This document shows, piece by piece, positions 41,513 to 50,768 of a stretch of DNA of 64,000 bases; the stretch's first letter is position 1, and each line of letters opens with the position of its first letter. This stretch comes from Candidatus Nitrospira neomarina (GTDB taxonomy: Bacteria; Nitrospirota; Nitrospiria; Nitrospirales; UBA8639), in contig NZ_CP116968.1 of NCBI RefSeq assembly GCF_032051675.1, positions 248,001 to 312,000 of the forward strand. Reading direction: 5' to 3'. The position numbers were made by a program, and so were the translations under genes. A model generated the notes under the pieces. It did no database searches and was not told the origin of the DNA. It was given only the letters and a program-made list of their open reading frames with translations.

Positions 41513-42649
41513 ATGCCATCCCCCAAGCCCTCCTCCCGTTCCCCACGCATCACCAAACGTAGTCCACGGCGACCAAAGGCAAAAGTGACCTCCAGCCGGG
41601 TGGCGATTATTGGTGGGGGCCATGGTGGTACTGCACTCATGGAGATTTTTGCGGAGGATCCCTTGGTTACCGTGGTGGGGTTGAGTGAAATCCGTCCGCA
41701 TACCATGGGCGTTCGTCTCGCTAAAAAAATCGGGATTCCTGTCCTTCGCCGCTATCAAGATTTGCTCAAGATCAAAGACGTGGATCTGGTGATTGACGTA
41801 ACGGGCGATCCCGAAGTGGAGAAGACCCTGCTTGAGTCGCATGCCCCACACTTGGCGTTGGTGGGAGGCGCAAGCGCCAAGTTTATGTGGCAACTGATTG
41901 AAGCCCGGATCCGGGCCTCTGCCGAAATTGAAAATACCCTCACCCGGTATCAATCGCTGTTTCGTTTGTATGTCAAAGAGGAAGCCGAAGGAGCGGTGGA
42001 TGAGGAACGGACGCGCATTGCCTGTGAGATCCATGATGGTCTGGTGCAAACCCTGGTGGGAGTGAGCCTGAAGATGGAGCGTGTCCGTGAATTGGTGGCA
42101 GAGGATCCCCCCAAATGTTTGACGATGCTCAATCAGACGACCGTGCAATTGAAGCATGCCATTCAGGAGGCCAGGGAGGTGGTTTATAATCTTCGCCCGG
42201 GTCAATATGATCATTTAGCCTTTATTCCCGCGTTGTCAAATTATCTGAAGGCCTATGAAAGGGAGCACCGGATACGGACTGAGTTTGATGGGAGTGGGGA
42301 TGAATCCCAACTTGATCCGAAAGCGAAAGTCTTTGTTTTTCGCATGGTCCAGGAAGCATTAAGCAATGTGGCCAAACATGCCGGAGCGACCAAGGTGATT
42401 GTAAAAGTCGCGCTCAAGAAAGATGTCTTGAAAGCCACCGTTTCTGATAATGGCCAGGGCTTTGACGTCAAGGCAGAGGGGCAGAATCCTGAAAAATGGG
42501 ATCATTTCGGAGTAAGAAGTATGACGGAACGGGCGAGAATGTTAGGTGGAAACGTGCAGTGGGTGTCGAAACCCGGCACCGGCACGAAAGTTGAAATTTT
42601 CATTCCTCTGGTATTAAAGGAAAAGGTGCCTTATGCCCAAAACGACTAA
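41513..42649 (+). CDS. histidine kinase fused to an N-terminal NAD-binding Rossmann domain
   Basis: A 378-residue sensor kinase without membrane segments. Residues about 27-125 form a Rossmann-like domain with GGGHGG (34-39) and DLVIDVTGDPE (91-101), as in NAD(P)-binding proteins. A HisKA_3-type dimerisation helix follows with EERTRIACEIHDGLVQTL (phosphorylated His about 174), then an HATPase with FVFRMVQEALSNVAKHAG and DNGQGFDV. This is the NarL/DegS class of kinase. The partner response regulator overlaps by 17 bases. The sensor is probably cytoplasmic and might read the NAD(H) or a nucleotide-linked metabolite; that is inference. An AGTGG site lies a few bases before the ATG. Confidence 0.9.
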   Translation: MPSPKPSSRSPRITKRSPRRPKAKVTSSRVAIIGGGHGGTALMEIFAEDPLVTVVGLSEIRPHTMGVRLAKKIGIPVLRRYQDLLKIKDVDLVIDVTGDPEVEKTLLESHAPHLALVGGASAKFMWQLIEARIRASAEIENTLTRYQSLFRLYVKEEAEGAVDEERTRIACEIHDGLVQTLVGVSLKMERVRELVAEDPPKCLTMLNQTTVQLKHAIQEAREVVYNLRPGQYDHLAFIPALSNYLKAYEREHRIRTEFDGSGDESQLDPKAKVFVFRMVQEALSNVAKHAGATKVIVKVALKKDVLKATVSDNGQGFDVKAEGQNPEKWDHFGVRSMTERARMLGGNVQWVSKPGTGTKVEIFIPLVLKEKVPYAQND

Positions 42650-43310
42650 AGTCCTCATTGTTGATGATCATCGTGTGGTGCGTGAAGGATTATGTGCGAT
42701 TCTGGAAACAAAGGACGATATCCAGGTGGTGGGGGAAGCGAAAGATGGAGGAGAGGCCGTCGAACAGACCCGACAGCTTATGCCGGATGTGATTCTCATG
42801 GATGTCAGTATGCCCGGAATGACGGGGGTGGAAGCCACGCGAATCATTAAACGGGAATTTCCTCACATCGGGGTGGTGGCCCTGACGATGTACGAAGAAC
42901 AGCAATACATTTTTGATCTGGTGCGAGCCGGAGCCACTGGATATTTACTTAAAGATAGTGATTCGGCGCAAATTGTGGCTGCTATTCGAACTATTGCCCG
43001 TGGCGAGTCTCTTATACATCCATCGGTCGCCAGTAAGATTCTGGTCGAGTTTTCTTTGTTGTCTGAAGGCAAAGGCAAAAAACGGGGAATTTTGGAACAC
43101 GATCTCACCGACCGTGAAATCACCGTGTTGCAATTAGTGGCGGATGGAAAAACCAATAAGGAGATTGCGAACGTCCTGGATCTCAGTGAAAAGACGGTCA
43201 AAAATCATGTCCGCAATATCTTTCATAAATTGCATGTGTTTGATCGAACTCAAGCGGCCATCCTGGCCATTCGCAAAGGCATCATCGAACTCGAACCTCG
43301 CAAAATGTAA
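42633..43310 (+). CDS. NarL/LuxR-family response regulator
   Basis: A 225-residue DNA-binding response regulator. The receiver domain (about residues 5-120) has the acidic pair in LIVDDHRVVREGL, phospho-acceptor Asp in VILMDVSMPGMTG (about 57) and Lys in GYLLKDSDS (about 108). The C-terminal LuxR helix-turn-helix (about 150-215) has LTDREITVLQLVADGKTNKEIANVL. It overlaps the kinase gene by 17 bases and has AAGG upstream of the ATG inside that gene. It should be the kinase's direct output; its targets are unknown. The insertion EGKGKKRGILEHD between domains is a normal linker. Confidence 0.95.
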   Translation: MPKTTKVLIVDDHRVVREGLCAILETKDDIQVVGEAKDGGEAVEQTRQLMPDVILMDVSMPGMTGVEATRIIKREFPHIGVVALTMYEEQQYIFDLVRAGATGYLLKDSDSAQIVAAIRTIARGESLIHPSVASKILVEFSLLSEGKGKKRGILEHDLTDREITVLQLVADGKTNKEIANVLDLSEKTVKNHVRNIFHKLHVFDRTQAAILAIRKGIIELEPRKM

Positions 43311-43312
43311 GG

Positions 43313-43365
43313 CGCGCCGCACGTCCATCCTGTTGTCTTCTTTCACGTTGTCCTCTCGCGGCGCG
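43313..43365. other. inverted repeat after the response regulator gene
   Basis: CGCGCCGC (43313-43320) and GCGGCGCG (43358-43365) are perfect 8-base inverted repeats separated by 37 bases, beginning just after the stop codon. No T-run follows, so it is not a typical terminator; it could form an mRNA 3' stem. Confidence 0.4.
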
Positions 43366-43458
43366 TGAATCGCGGTTTCTTCGTTTTACCTTGCCCGCCT
43401 ATTTTCTTCAGTGCTAACATGCCATCATTGGGAAGATTATCAAGGAGGAGTGAATGCA

Positions 43459-43743
43459 ATGGCGAATGTGACCTTGTTGGTGTCCAAATCCTGTTCGGCC
43501 TGTCCTAATGCGAAAACGCTGTGGAAGGGCATGCGGGTCAAATATAGTTTCAGTTACCGGGAGATTGATATCACATCGGAGGCCGGTCAAGAACTCGCGG
43601 AGCGACATGCTATTCGTGCCGTGCCCGCCACCCTGATCAATGGACGGTTGACCTTTATCGGAGTTCCACCACGGGAGAGTGCGGAGAAAGCGCTGCAAGC
43701 GAAGGCGAAGCCAAAACCTAAAAAAGAGGAAACTGAGGAATAA
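43459..43743 (+). CDS. thioredoxin/glutaredoxin-like protein
   Basis: A 94-residue thioredoxin-fold protein with an S-C-S-A-C-P active site (KSCSACPNAKTLWKG, cysteines about 9 and 12) and the cis-proline region AVPATLINGR. The C-terminal 15 residues are lysine/glutamate-rich and flexible. It probably reduces disulfides or transfers electrons in the cytoplasm; the partner is unknown. The ATG at 43459 has AGGAGG about ten bases upstream; a GTG three codons earlier would sit only one base from that site. Confidence 0.85.
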   Translation: MANVTLLVSKSCSACPNAKTLWKGMRVKYSFSYREIDITSEAGQELAERHAIRAVPATLINGRLTFIGVPPRESAEKALQAKAKPKPKKEETEE

Positions 43744-43829
43744 TCTCAGGATTTTATCACTATTAATATAGCTCCTCATATACATGTTCTGAGGAGATAT
43801 CCACCGCGAAGGATACACGAGGTTCACAC

Positions 43830-44006
43830 ATGCCCAATGAAGATGAAGACGAAATAGAATTAGATATCGAGTTGCCCGTCCTTCCCAGGGTTCCTTCCGG
43901 ACCTCCTCCGGAATGTTCCTTCTGTGGTGATCCCATGTCCCTGATTGACGGGGATTGGAGTTGCCCTGATTGTAATGGCGAGCTCATAGGACCGGAAACC
44001 GGCTAG
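43830..44006 (+). CDS. small zinc-ribbon protein
   Basis: A 58-residue protein starting ATG after GAGG at seven bases. The N-terminus is very acidic (MPNEDEDEIELDIE), a proline-rich hinge follows, then a four-cysteine zinc ribbon: CSFCGDP and CPDCNGE, 15 residues apart. Its frame is well defined by the cysteine spacing and its stop. No domain name is certain. The gene lies between the thioredoxin-like gene and addB, and may be the first gene of the recombination operon. Confidence 0.75.
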   Translation: MPNEDEDEIELDIELPVLPRVPSGPPPECSFCGDPMSLIDGDWSCPDCNGELIGPETG

Positions 44007-44060
44007 AAATCGGCAGGAATCGGTCTTATAGCCTACCTCCGATCGAACGCAAAAGTCCGG

Positions 44061-47000
44061 ATGTTCACGCTTGTCAGCGGCCCATTCTCTCCTTACCTCG
44101 AATCAGCTCTTGTTGAAACGGTCCAGCAGATCAAAGCGGCCGATTCCCGTGCGCCGCTGGCCATTCTGGTGCCTTCGGATTCATTGCGAAGGAGACTCCA
44201 GTGGTTATTATGCGCCGAGCATTCCTGTGCGCTCTTCGATCTCCATGTTCTGACGTTCCATCAGTTCGCTCTCCATCTTCATGCCGAGCAAGCAGCATTG
44301 GGTTCACTGGAAACGAAGGTGTCTTCGGTCGAACTTGTCGGCGACTTTTTCTATGAATATCTTCTAGCCGTAATTTTTGAAAAGAGTGGGCAAACTGTCG
44401 GACCCTTTGCCGATCTTCAAAGTTCATCAGGTCTCAGGCAGGCCGTGTGGCGGAGCATTCGGGATTTGCTTGAAGCGCAAGTTGAGCCACGCCTGGCTCT
44501 CCGTGCGGTGGAAGAGGGGCTGTTCGATGAGATTGCAGTCACTCGCCTAGCGGGCTTACTGAAACTTCAGGAGGCCATCGTGAATGTGAGCCGACAACTA
44601 GGGGTGGGATTGCCTGAAGATTTGGCCAATTCCGTGATTCCCTGGGTTGGGGCGTCACCGTTTGTTGCCAAATTCCCGACGATCATCTATTACGGTTTTT
44701 ACGACATCACGCAAGTTCAGCTTTCGCTGTTAGAGGAAGTGGCTCGTACGAATTCCGTGAAGGTGTTCTTTCCCCTGACTGATCAACCTGCCTATCAATT
44801 TGCGCAACGATTTCTCGATCGACATTTATTAAAAGCCGGAGTGGTGTATCAACCTCATCAGGTTGGGCACAAAGCGTTGGAATTAGGGAATCCGACGGTA
44901 TCATCCCCCTCCGTGCAGGTGGTAAACGTGATCGGGGGTCAAGGGGAGCTGGTTTTTACCTGCAAAGCCATTCTGCATGCGGTGGAAACGACAGGGCACA
45001 CGTTTCATGAGATTGGGGTGGTGGCCAGAACTCTCGAGCCATATGGGCTCTTTCTGCGGCGGGTGTTTGCGGAGCATCGAATTCCCTTTTGCACCACAGC
45101 GACCTTGCCTCTGTTGGAAGAACCGTACGCTAAGCTTTGGTGGCAGCTTGCCGGCTTGAGGGAAGAGCGGTACCCCTGGCAGGCACTGCTGAATGTCGTG
45201 ACCTCTCCTTATTATCGAAACCCGTCGGTCAACGGATGTTCCACTCATGCACAAAAGCCAATCTGGAGCCAGGCCATTCGTCATTGGCGTCTTATGCAAG
45301 GTCGGGATGATTGGGAACGTCTTGCAGCGGTGGCGAAAGACCCGGAAGCAATTGCTGCCTGGCAGCAGAAGATCGGAATGCCTCTGGAAGAGGCCTCTTT
45401 CGCTATACAAGAGTGCGCGGACGTCGTGGGCCGACTGGTGGCCGATTGTCAGGCTCTTCCGGAATCAGGCTCGATTGGTGAGCTAACCCTCGCCTTTGAA
45501 GCACTCGTGAATACGCATCTTTCCTTGCTTCAAGAAGAGACATCTTCTCACATGGAAGAGCGGGATCAGGCGCATCGGGCAAGTCTTGCACAAGCCTTTG
45601 AACAGGTCATGACGCAGTTAAAGCAACTGGATCGGGTCGGTTCTCAAGTAACCTGGGGTGCATGGGTGGAGGTGTGTCGAGGAGCCCTGGAAGGAACAAG
45701 AATGCCTATTCCTGGGCAAAGCCCCTTAGGCGTGCAGGTATTCGATGCTATGGCGGCGCGAGGCCAATCCTTTAAAACCGTGTTTATTCTTGGAATGAAT
45801 GATCAGGTTTTTCCACGAGTGGTTCGGGAGGATGCATTTTTACGTGACGGGGATCGAAGGGTGTTGGCGGAAAGCCTTGGATATAAAATTGATGAAAAAA
45901 TGCATGGGTTTGATGAAGAGGCTTTGTTGTTTGCGTTGCTTCGGCACTCAGCCAGTGACCGGGTGTATCTCGTCTATCAACGTGCCGATCACAAGGGGCG
46001 TCCGCTGTTGCCGTCTCCTCTCCTAACGGAATACGTGAGAGATGTCCCGGGCTGTTCTGAAGAGGTGATGAGTGTGCCATTGCGTGTGGCTGAGCGGGTG
46101 AGGCTCCCATACTTTTCCCCTGGTGAAGAGACCGGACAGGAAACGCGCCTGCGGTATCTGCTTCAGGGGCGGGCGATCCAAACAGCTTCTTTGGAGCCAT
46201 CGTTCTGGTGGATATTGTTTCGCCATGGATTCAGGTCCGTGGCTGCTCTTGAAAAAACGTCCACAGGGGCAGGATCGCATGATGGAATGATGGCCGTCGA
46301 AGGGGCCCATTGGCAGGAGCTCTTGTCCCGGGGGTTGTCACCGACAGCGTTGGAACGCTATGCCCAATGTCCTTGCCGGTATTGGATGGAACATGCCCTG
46401 CATACACGGAATGTTCGAGAGCCTATTTCGCGGGAAATGCCAAGCCGGGTTTGGGGAGAGTTGGGGCATACCATTCTTCGACACGTCTATCGCTATCTCA
46501 TCGATCATCAATGGCCGGTCTGTCCAATAGAGTCCGTTTATCTCTCTTCCTTGATTGCTTCGACCATTGATCAGGTATGCGATACATATGCGACGCACTA
46601 TGGCAAAGGGTATGTGGTCCTGTGGGAAAGAATGAAAACGCAATTAGGTGCCGTGGTAGTTGCGATGATCGAGCATGATCAACAGGAGTACGTCGATCAG
46701 GCTATGGTGCCGGTGGATTGTGAGATAGGGGCCGAGGGAGAAATTGGAAGCGGGGTGCCGGGAGACTCGACCTTGCTGAAGATTCATGGACGAATGGATC
46801 GCGTGGACCGGCAGTCGGATGGCCTAAGGACTCGTATTGTGGATTATAAATTTTCTGGTGGTTTGGCGACTCGAACAGACCACCCCGATCTCGTCAATGA
46901 AGCCCTGCGTGGTCGACGGTTACAACCTCCTTTATATTCACTGATGTCTTCCTTGAGCCTGGCCGGCCATTCCGGAGAACATTCCAAAGAAATGATGTCG

Positions 47001-47312
47001 CCACATCCTGCGATGCATTCCGTGGAATTCCGGTTTATCCGTCCATTGCATCCTGCTCCTCTCACCTTCTCATCGTTTCCCAGTTCGATCTGGGCAACGC
47101 AAACGGGTGACCAATTATTGCGGACCATTCGTCGTTGGATCGAAGGCATCCGCACAGGGCAGTTCTTTATTCTACCTGGTTCCTATTGTCGTGACTGTGC
47201 GTGGTCGGTGGCCTGTCGGTTTCAGCATCATCCCTCGTGGGTGAGGGCGTATGGAATTCCCTTGGCGAAGGAATTTCGGCAAGGGCGAAAGCAACGGGCC
47301 ACCCATGAGTAA
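44061..47312 (+). CDS. addB: AddB-like subunit of a recombination helicase-nuclease
   Basis: A 1083-residue protein of the AddB/RexB group, which forms with AddA a helicase-nuclease that processes double-strand breaks for RecA. The C-terminal PD-(D/E)XK nuclease part is marked by SPTALERYAQCPCRYWMEHAL and IVDYKFSGG. The iron-sulfur cluster cysteines are present: CPCRYW plus the CxxCx5C string in YCRDCAWSVACRF near the end. The N-terminus has GPFSPYLESA in place of a P-loop, so it would not bind ATP by a Walker motif. Its stop overlaps the start of the AddA gene by eight bases, giving coupled synthesis. Alternative name: PD-(D/E)XK nuclease family protein. Confidence 0.88.
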   Translation: MFTLVSGPFSPYLESALVETVQQIKAADSRAPLAILVPSDSLRRRLQWLLCAEHSCALFDLHVLTFHQFALHLHAEQAALGSLETKVSSVELVGDFFYEYLLAVIFEKSGQTVGPFADLQSSSGLRQAVWRSIRDLLEAQVEPRLALRAVEEGLFDEIAVTRLAGLLKLQEAIVNVSRQLGVGLPEDLANSVIPWVGASPFVAKFPTIIYYGFYDITQVQLSLLEEVARTNSVKVFFPLTDQPAYQFAQRFLDRHLLKAGVVYQPHQVGHKALELGNPTVSSPSVQVVNVIGGQGELVFTCKAILHAVETTGHTFHEIGVVARTLEPYGLFLRRVFAEHRIPFCTTATLPLLEEPYAKLWWQLAGLREERYPWQALLNVVTSPYYRNPSVNGCSTHAQKPIWSQAIRHWRLMQGRDDWERLAAVAKDPEAIAAWQQKIGMPLEEASFAIQECADVVGRLVADCQALPESGSIGELTLAFEALVNTHLSLLQEETSSHMEERDQAHRASLAQAFEQVMTQLKQLDRVGSQVTWGAWVEVCRGALEGTRMPIPGQSPLGVQVFDAMAARGQSFKTVFILGMNDQVFPRVVREDAFLRDGDRRVLAESLGYKIDEKMHGFDEEALLFALLRHSASDRVYLVYQRADHKGRPLLPSPLLTEYVRDVPGCSEEVMSVPLRVAERVRLPYFSPGEETGQETRLRYLLQGRAIQTASLEPSFWWILFRHGFRSVAALEKTSTGAGSHDGMMAVEGAHWQELLSRGLSPTALERYAQCPCRYWMEHALHTRNVREPISREMPSRVWGELGHTILRHVYRYLIDHQWPVCPIESVYLSSLIASTIDQVCDTYATHYGKGYVVLWERMKTQLGAVVVAMIEHDQQEYVDQAMVPVDCEIGAEGEIGSGVPGDSTLLKIHGRMDRVDRQSDGLRTRIVDYKFSGGLATRTDHPDLVNEALRGRRLQPPLYSLMSSLSLAGHSGEHSKEMMSPHPAMHSVEFRFIRPLHPAPLTFSSFPSSIWATQTGDQLLRTIRRWIEGIRTGQFFILPGSYCRDCAWSVACRFQHHPSWVRAYGIPLAKEFRQGRKQRATHE

Positions 47313-50300
47313 TCTCGAACGTCTTCCCGATGCCGATGCGCGACTGATGGCGGAAACCACGTTTGATCGTAATGTCGTTGTGCTGGCCGGGGCCGGTACG
47401 GGTAAAACAACGCTGTTGGTGAATCGATTGGTTCATGCGCTTCTGAGGGAACCACACCCGTTACGCGTGACCGACATGTTGGCTCTGACCTTCACGAATA
47501 AAGCGGCTAATGAAATGAAATCGCGGCTCCGCGACCGGTTGCATGCGTTGCTGGCTGCTTGTGAGGCGGAAGCCGGAAGTGAAGATTCCGATGGCACAGG
47601 CCTGGAGGAGATCAAACAACGCTATCATGTGTCCACGGCGCATGTGAGAGGGAAAATTCAGGTCGCCTTGCGTGATCTGGAGAAATCGCAAATTGCCACG
47701 CTCCATAGTTTTGCCGCTCATGTTCTTCGTCTGTATCCCCTAGAAGCCAGGGTCGATCCTCATTTCCATGAGGATGAAGGGATGCAATTTCTTGAGACAT
47801 TTCAACATGCGTGGGATGCCTGGTTGGAACAGGAATTAGGTAGGCAAGGTTCGGCGCATGCCCAGTGGCAGGACCTGCTCAATCACATGGGTTTGCATGA
47901 AATTCGATCCTTTGCCTTTTCGCTCTGCCAGGATCAGATTTCTATTCCTGAATTAGATCAACAAGTGTGTGCCGAAGGTTCCTCTCCGGCCTTTCTGAAG
48001 TGGCTACAGAGTAAACAGCATCAGGTCCGATCATTGCTATCAAAATACGATCGCGCCAAACCTCGAAAAGTTGAGAAGCTCTTATCTCTTGCTGAACGCG
48101 TATTTGATCGGGTGGCCGATGGGGAACCACCAATGGACTGTCATTTATCTGACGAGGAGAAAGACCTGGTTGATAGCACCATTGGCAAGGCCCCGGGAGA
48201 GTGGGATGCGTCGGATTTTCAAGATGCCAGGCGGGCGATTCAAGCTGCGCAACAGCTGTTGCAGGTCAATGAAGTCCTGTTGGGAAAGGTCCTTCATGTG
48301 CTTGGGCCATTTGTCGAACGAGTTCGCCAGGATTTTTCGGCGAAGGGATGGATTCGATTTGATGGGCTCTTGATCCTGGTCAGAGATCTCTTACGGGATC
48401 ATCCCATGGTCAGAGAACAATTGAAGGGGACCTATGCGGCCATAATGGTTGATGAATTTCAGGATACTGATCCGGTTCAATATGAAATTTTACTTTATCT
48501 AGGTGAATGCACAAATGAGTGCGGGAGGTATTGGCGGGATATCCGGCTTATGCCGGGGAAGCTGTTTATTGTGGGTGATCCCAAACAATCGATCTATGCC
48601 TTCCGGCGAGCTGATATCGAGGCGTTTGATCAGGTCGTGGAGAAAGTGACGCAGGATGGAGGGATCGTATGTACTCTTCTGACCAATTTTCGTAGTGATG
48701 GGACCATTCTTGAAGCCGTCAATGCGGTGTTTGATCGGTTATTCATTCCTCAAGCCAATGTCCAACCCCCCAATGTCCCCCTGGCGGTTGGACGGATGCG
48801 AGAGCCGGGCTCCGGCTCGACAGGAATGGAGATCTGTGTCATGGCCAATCCTCAAGGGGAGGACGAATGGGATGCTGAGGGGGCCACACGGGTGGAAGCC
48901 GAATGGTTAGCGGGGTGGATTGAGGAACAATTGCTGCCGGGAAGTCAGTGGATCATGGAGAAGGGAGGGAGAACCTCCTTGCGTCCCGGGCATATCGCGG
49001 TGTTGTTAAGAAAATTTACCAATGCGCAGGTGTATCTCGAAGCGTTGCAGCGCCACAATATTCCCTGCATGGCCGATGGTGAGCGGCATTTTTACCGGCG
49101 TCAGGAAGTGATTGATGTGGTGAATGTGCTTCGCGTCCTGGATGACCCCACCGATGCTCTGGCCCTTGTGGGCATTCTCCGTTCTTCATTAGGCGGGCTG
49201 ACGGATCGGGAGATTATGGATGTGATGAAGCTTGGCCCGTTGGATATCCGGCAGGCTCAGAGACTTGATACATGGGAGAGTGCCCGAAAGGCAGTCATTC
49301 AAGGCCTTTTTCAGCGGCTGGCCTGGCTTCATGCCCAGGCAAATCGACTCCCTCTCCCGGAATTGCTTGATCATTTGTTTCAGCAACTTCCTCTCGTGGA
49401 ATTGGCCGCCGCCTCGAGCCATGGTGAGCAGGCGGTGGTGAATGTCTGGAAGCTTCGCGACCTTATGAGTGAACAGGCGGCCATCCCTTCTCTATCGTTT
49501 TCTGCCTGGGTGGAACGATTGGCCGATTCCCTTATGACCCATCCTTCAGAGCCGGAGGCCCCTTTGGCCGAAGAGACGTTAGACGCCGTCCGTGTCCTAA
49601 CGATTCATAAGGCCAAGGGGCTCGAATTTCCCGTGGTGCTGTTACCCGGGTTGCATCAGAAGGCTACGGGACTGGATCGCGGGGCACAGATTACATTTGA
49701 CTGGATTAGCGGCTTATACGGTTGTACGTTGCCACCTGTATGGAATGCAGGCCAGGTGCCTCTGTGGGAAAAGCAACGGATCCGGGAAGCTGCCGAACAG
49801 CGACGTCTGCTCTATGTGGGAATGACCAGGGCCAGGGAGCGGTTAATTTTATCAGGGGGCATACTCCCGAAAGTGGGGGGGGAGAGCCTGTTGAGTCTTA
49901 TTCAGGGGATTGTTGAAGGAGAGTTCGGGAATCCGGAACTGGATATTGTGCGAGTGGGAGGAGTCTCCATTCCTCACACCGTCGTGACGCCCGCGGTGTT
50001 AAAATCCTGGAACCCCCCACAGCACCATTCTGATCCTGAAGGTAGCGGTGAGGTGATGATCTCCACGCCACAGTGGGACACACGTGAAATGAGATGGCAA
50101 CAGACCAATCAGGCGGAGGCGTACGTCAATCCCTCCATGCTGCATCAGGCGAAATCGGCCCAGGAGCCGGAAAAGAGGGGGCAAGGTTCACGTGGGACCG
50201 GGCAGCGCCTTGGGATTTTGATGCATCGGGTGCTTCAACGGTGGAATTTTCAGAGTGAACCTGGAAGGGTACAAAGTGCGCTTGTCGATTTTTGCGAACG

Positions 50301-50748
50301 CCAGTTACCAGGCCGGTCAGGGTTGGACAAGAGTGAGGTAGTCAAAGAACTTGAAACGCTCTTTGATCACTTTCTCGGTTCACCGGGCTATCGGGAATTG
50401 CAGAGGGCAACTATTCTTGGTCGGGAGGTTCCATTTACGATGCCATGGCCTGTCGGGCAACATGAGTCTTCCTTGCCACGGACCTGCGTGATGGAAGGGG
50501 TGATGGATGTGGTCTATGAAATCGATGGCGACGTATGGGTTGGCGATTATAAAACGGATCGCGTATCCTCTCGCATGGTGGAGCAGCGCGCGGAGACTTA
50601 CCGGGCACAAGCGCAGGCCTATGCGCGGGCCGCACGCCAATGCTTGGGTCCTGCGGTCAAAGGGTGTAAACTCTTTTTTCTTCGTCTCGGTGAAGTGGTC
50701 ACGGTGACTGTAGGAACCGAGGAAACGATGTTTCAACACGAACAATAA
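47305..50748 (+). CDS. addA: AddA-like helicase-nuclease subunit
   Basis: UvrD/RecB-type protein of 1147 residues. Walker A is AGAGTGKT (about 28-35). Further helicase motifs are LALTFTNKAANEM, IMVDEFQDTDPVQYE, VGDPKQSIYAFRRADI, TIHKAKGLEFPVVLLPG and LLYVGMTRARERLIL. The C-terminal nuclease has VMEGVMDVVYEIDGD, then WVGDYKTDRV, then QAQAYARAA, the motif set of the RecB/AddA nuclease. The start ATG at 47305 lies within the last codons of addB (eight-base overlap). Together the two make a complete AddAB machine; the window has no recB, recC or recD. TTG or ATG codons further upstream in frame are part of addB. Confidence 0.94.
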   Translation: MSNLERLPDADARLMAETTFDRNVVVLAGAGTGKTTLLVNRLVHALLREPHPLRVTDMLALTFTNKAANEMKSRLRDRLHALLAACEAEAGSEDSDGTGLEEIKQRYHVSTAHVRGKIQVALRDLEKSQIATLHSFAAHVLRLYPLEARVDPHFHEDEGMQFLETFQHAWDAWLEQELGRQGSAHAQWQDLLNHMGLHEIRSFAFSLCQDQISIPELDQQVCAEGSSPAFLKWLQSKQHQVRSLLSKYDRAKPRKVEKLLSLAERVFDRVADGEPPMDCHLSDEEKDLVDSTIGKAPGEWDASDFQDARRAIQAAQQLLQVNEVLLGKVLHVLGPFVERVRQDFSAKGWIRFDGLLILVRDLLRDHPMVREQLKGTYAAIMVDEFQDTDPVQYEILLYLGECTNECGRYWRDIRLMPGKLFIVGDPKQSIYAFRRADIEAFDQVVEKVTQDGGIVCTLLTNFRSDGTILEAVNAVFDRLFIPQANVQPPNVPLAVGRMREPGSGSTGMEICVMANPQGEDEWDAEGATRVEAEWLAGWIEEQLLPGSQWIMEKGGRTSLRPGHIAVLLRKFTNAQVYLEALQRHNIPCMADGERHFYRRQEVIDVVNVLRVLDDPTDALALVGILRSSLGGLTDREIMDVMKLGPLDIRQAQRLDTWESARKAVIQGLFQRLAWLHAQANRLPLPELLDHLFQQLPLVELAAASSHGEQAVVNVWKLRDLMSEQAAIPSLSFSAWVERLADSLMTHPSEPEAPLAEETLDAVRVLTIHKAKGLEFPVVLLPGLHQKATGLDRGAQITFDWISGLYGCTLPPVWNAGQVPLWEKQRIREAAEQRRLLYVGMTRARERLILSGGILPKVGGESLLSLIQGIVEGEFGNPELDIVRVGGVSIPHTVVTPAVLKSWNPPQHHSDPEGSGEVMISTPQWDTREMRWQQTNQAEAYVNPSMLHQAKSAQEPEKRGQGSRGTGQRLGILMHRVLQRWNFQSEPGRVQSALVDFCERQLPGRSGLDKSEVVKELETLFDHFLGSPGYRELQRATILGREVPFTMPWPVGQHESSLPRTCVMEGVMDVVYEIDGDVWVGDYKTDRVSSRMVEQRAETYRAQAQAYARAARQCLGPAVKGCKLFFLRLGEVVTVTVGTEETMFQHEQ

Positions 50749-50768
50749 ATGACAAGAAGGAGGGAGCG

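Noticed and set aside
43313-43365. Terminator after the response regulator gene
   Set aside because: The 8-base inverted repeat has a 37-base loop and no T-run; kept only as an inverted repeat.
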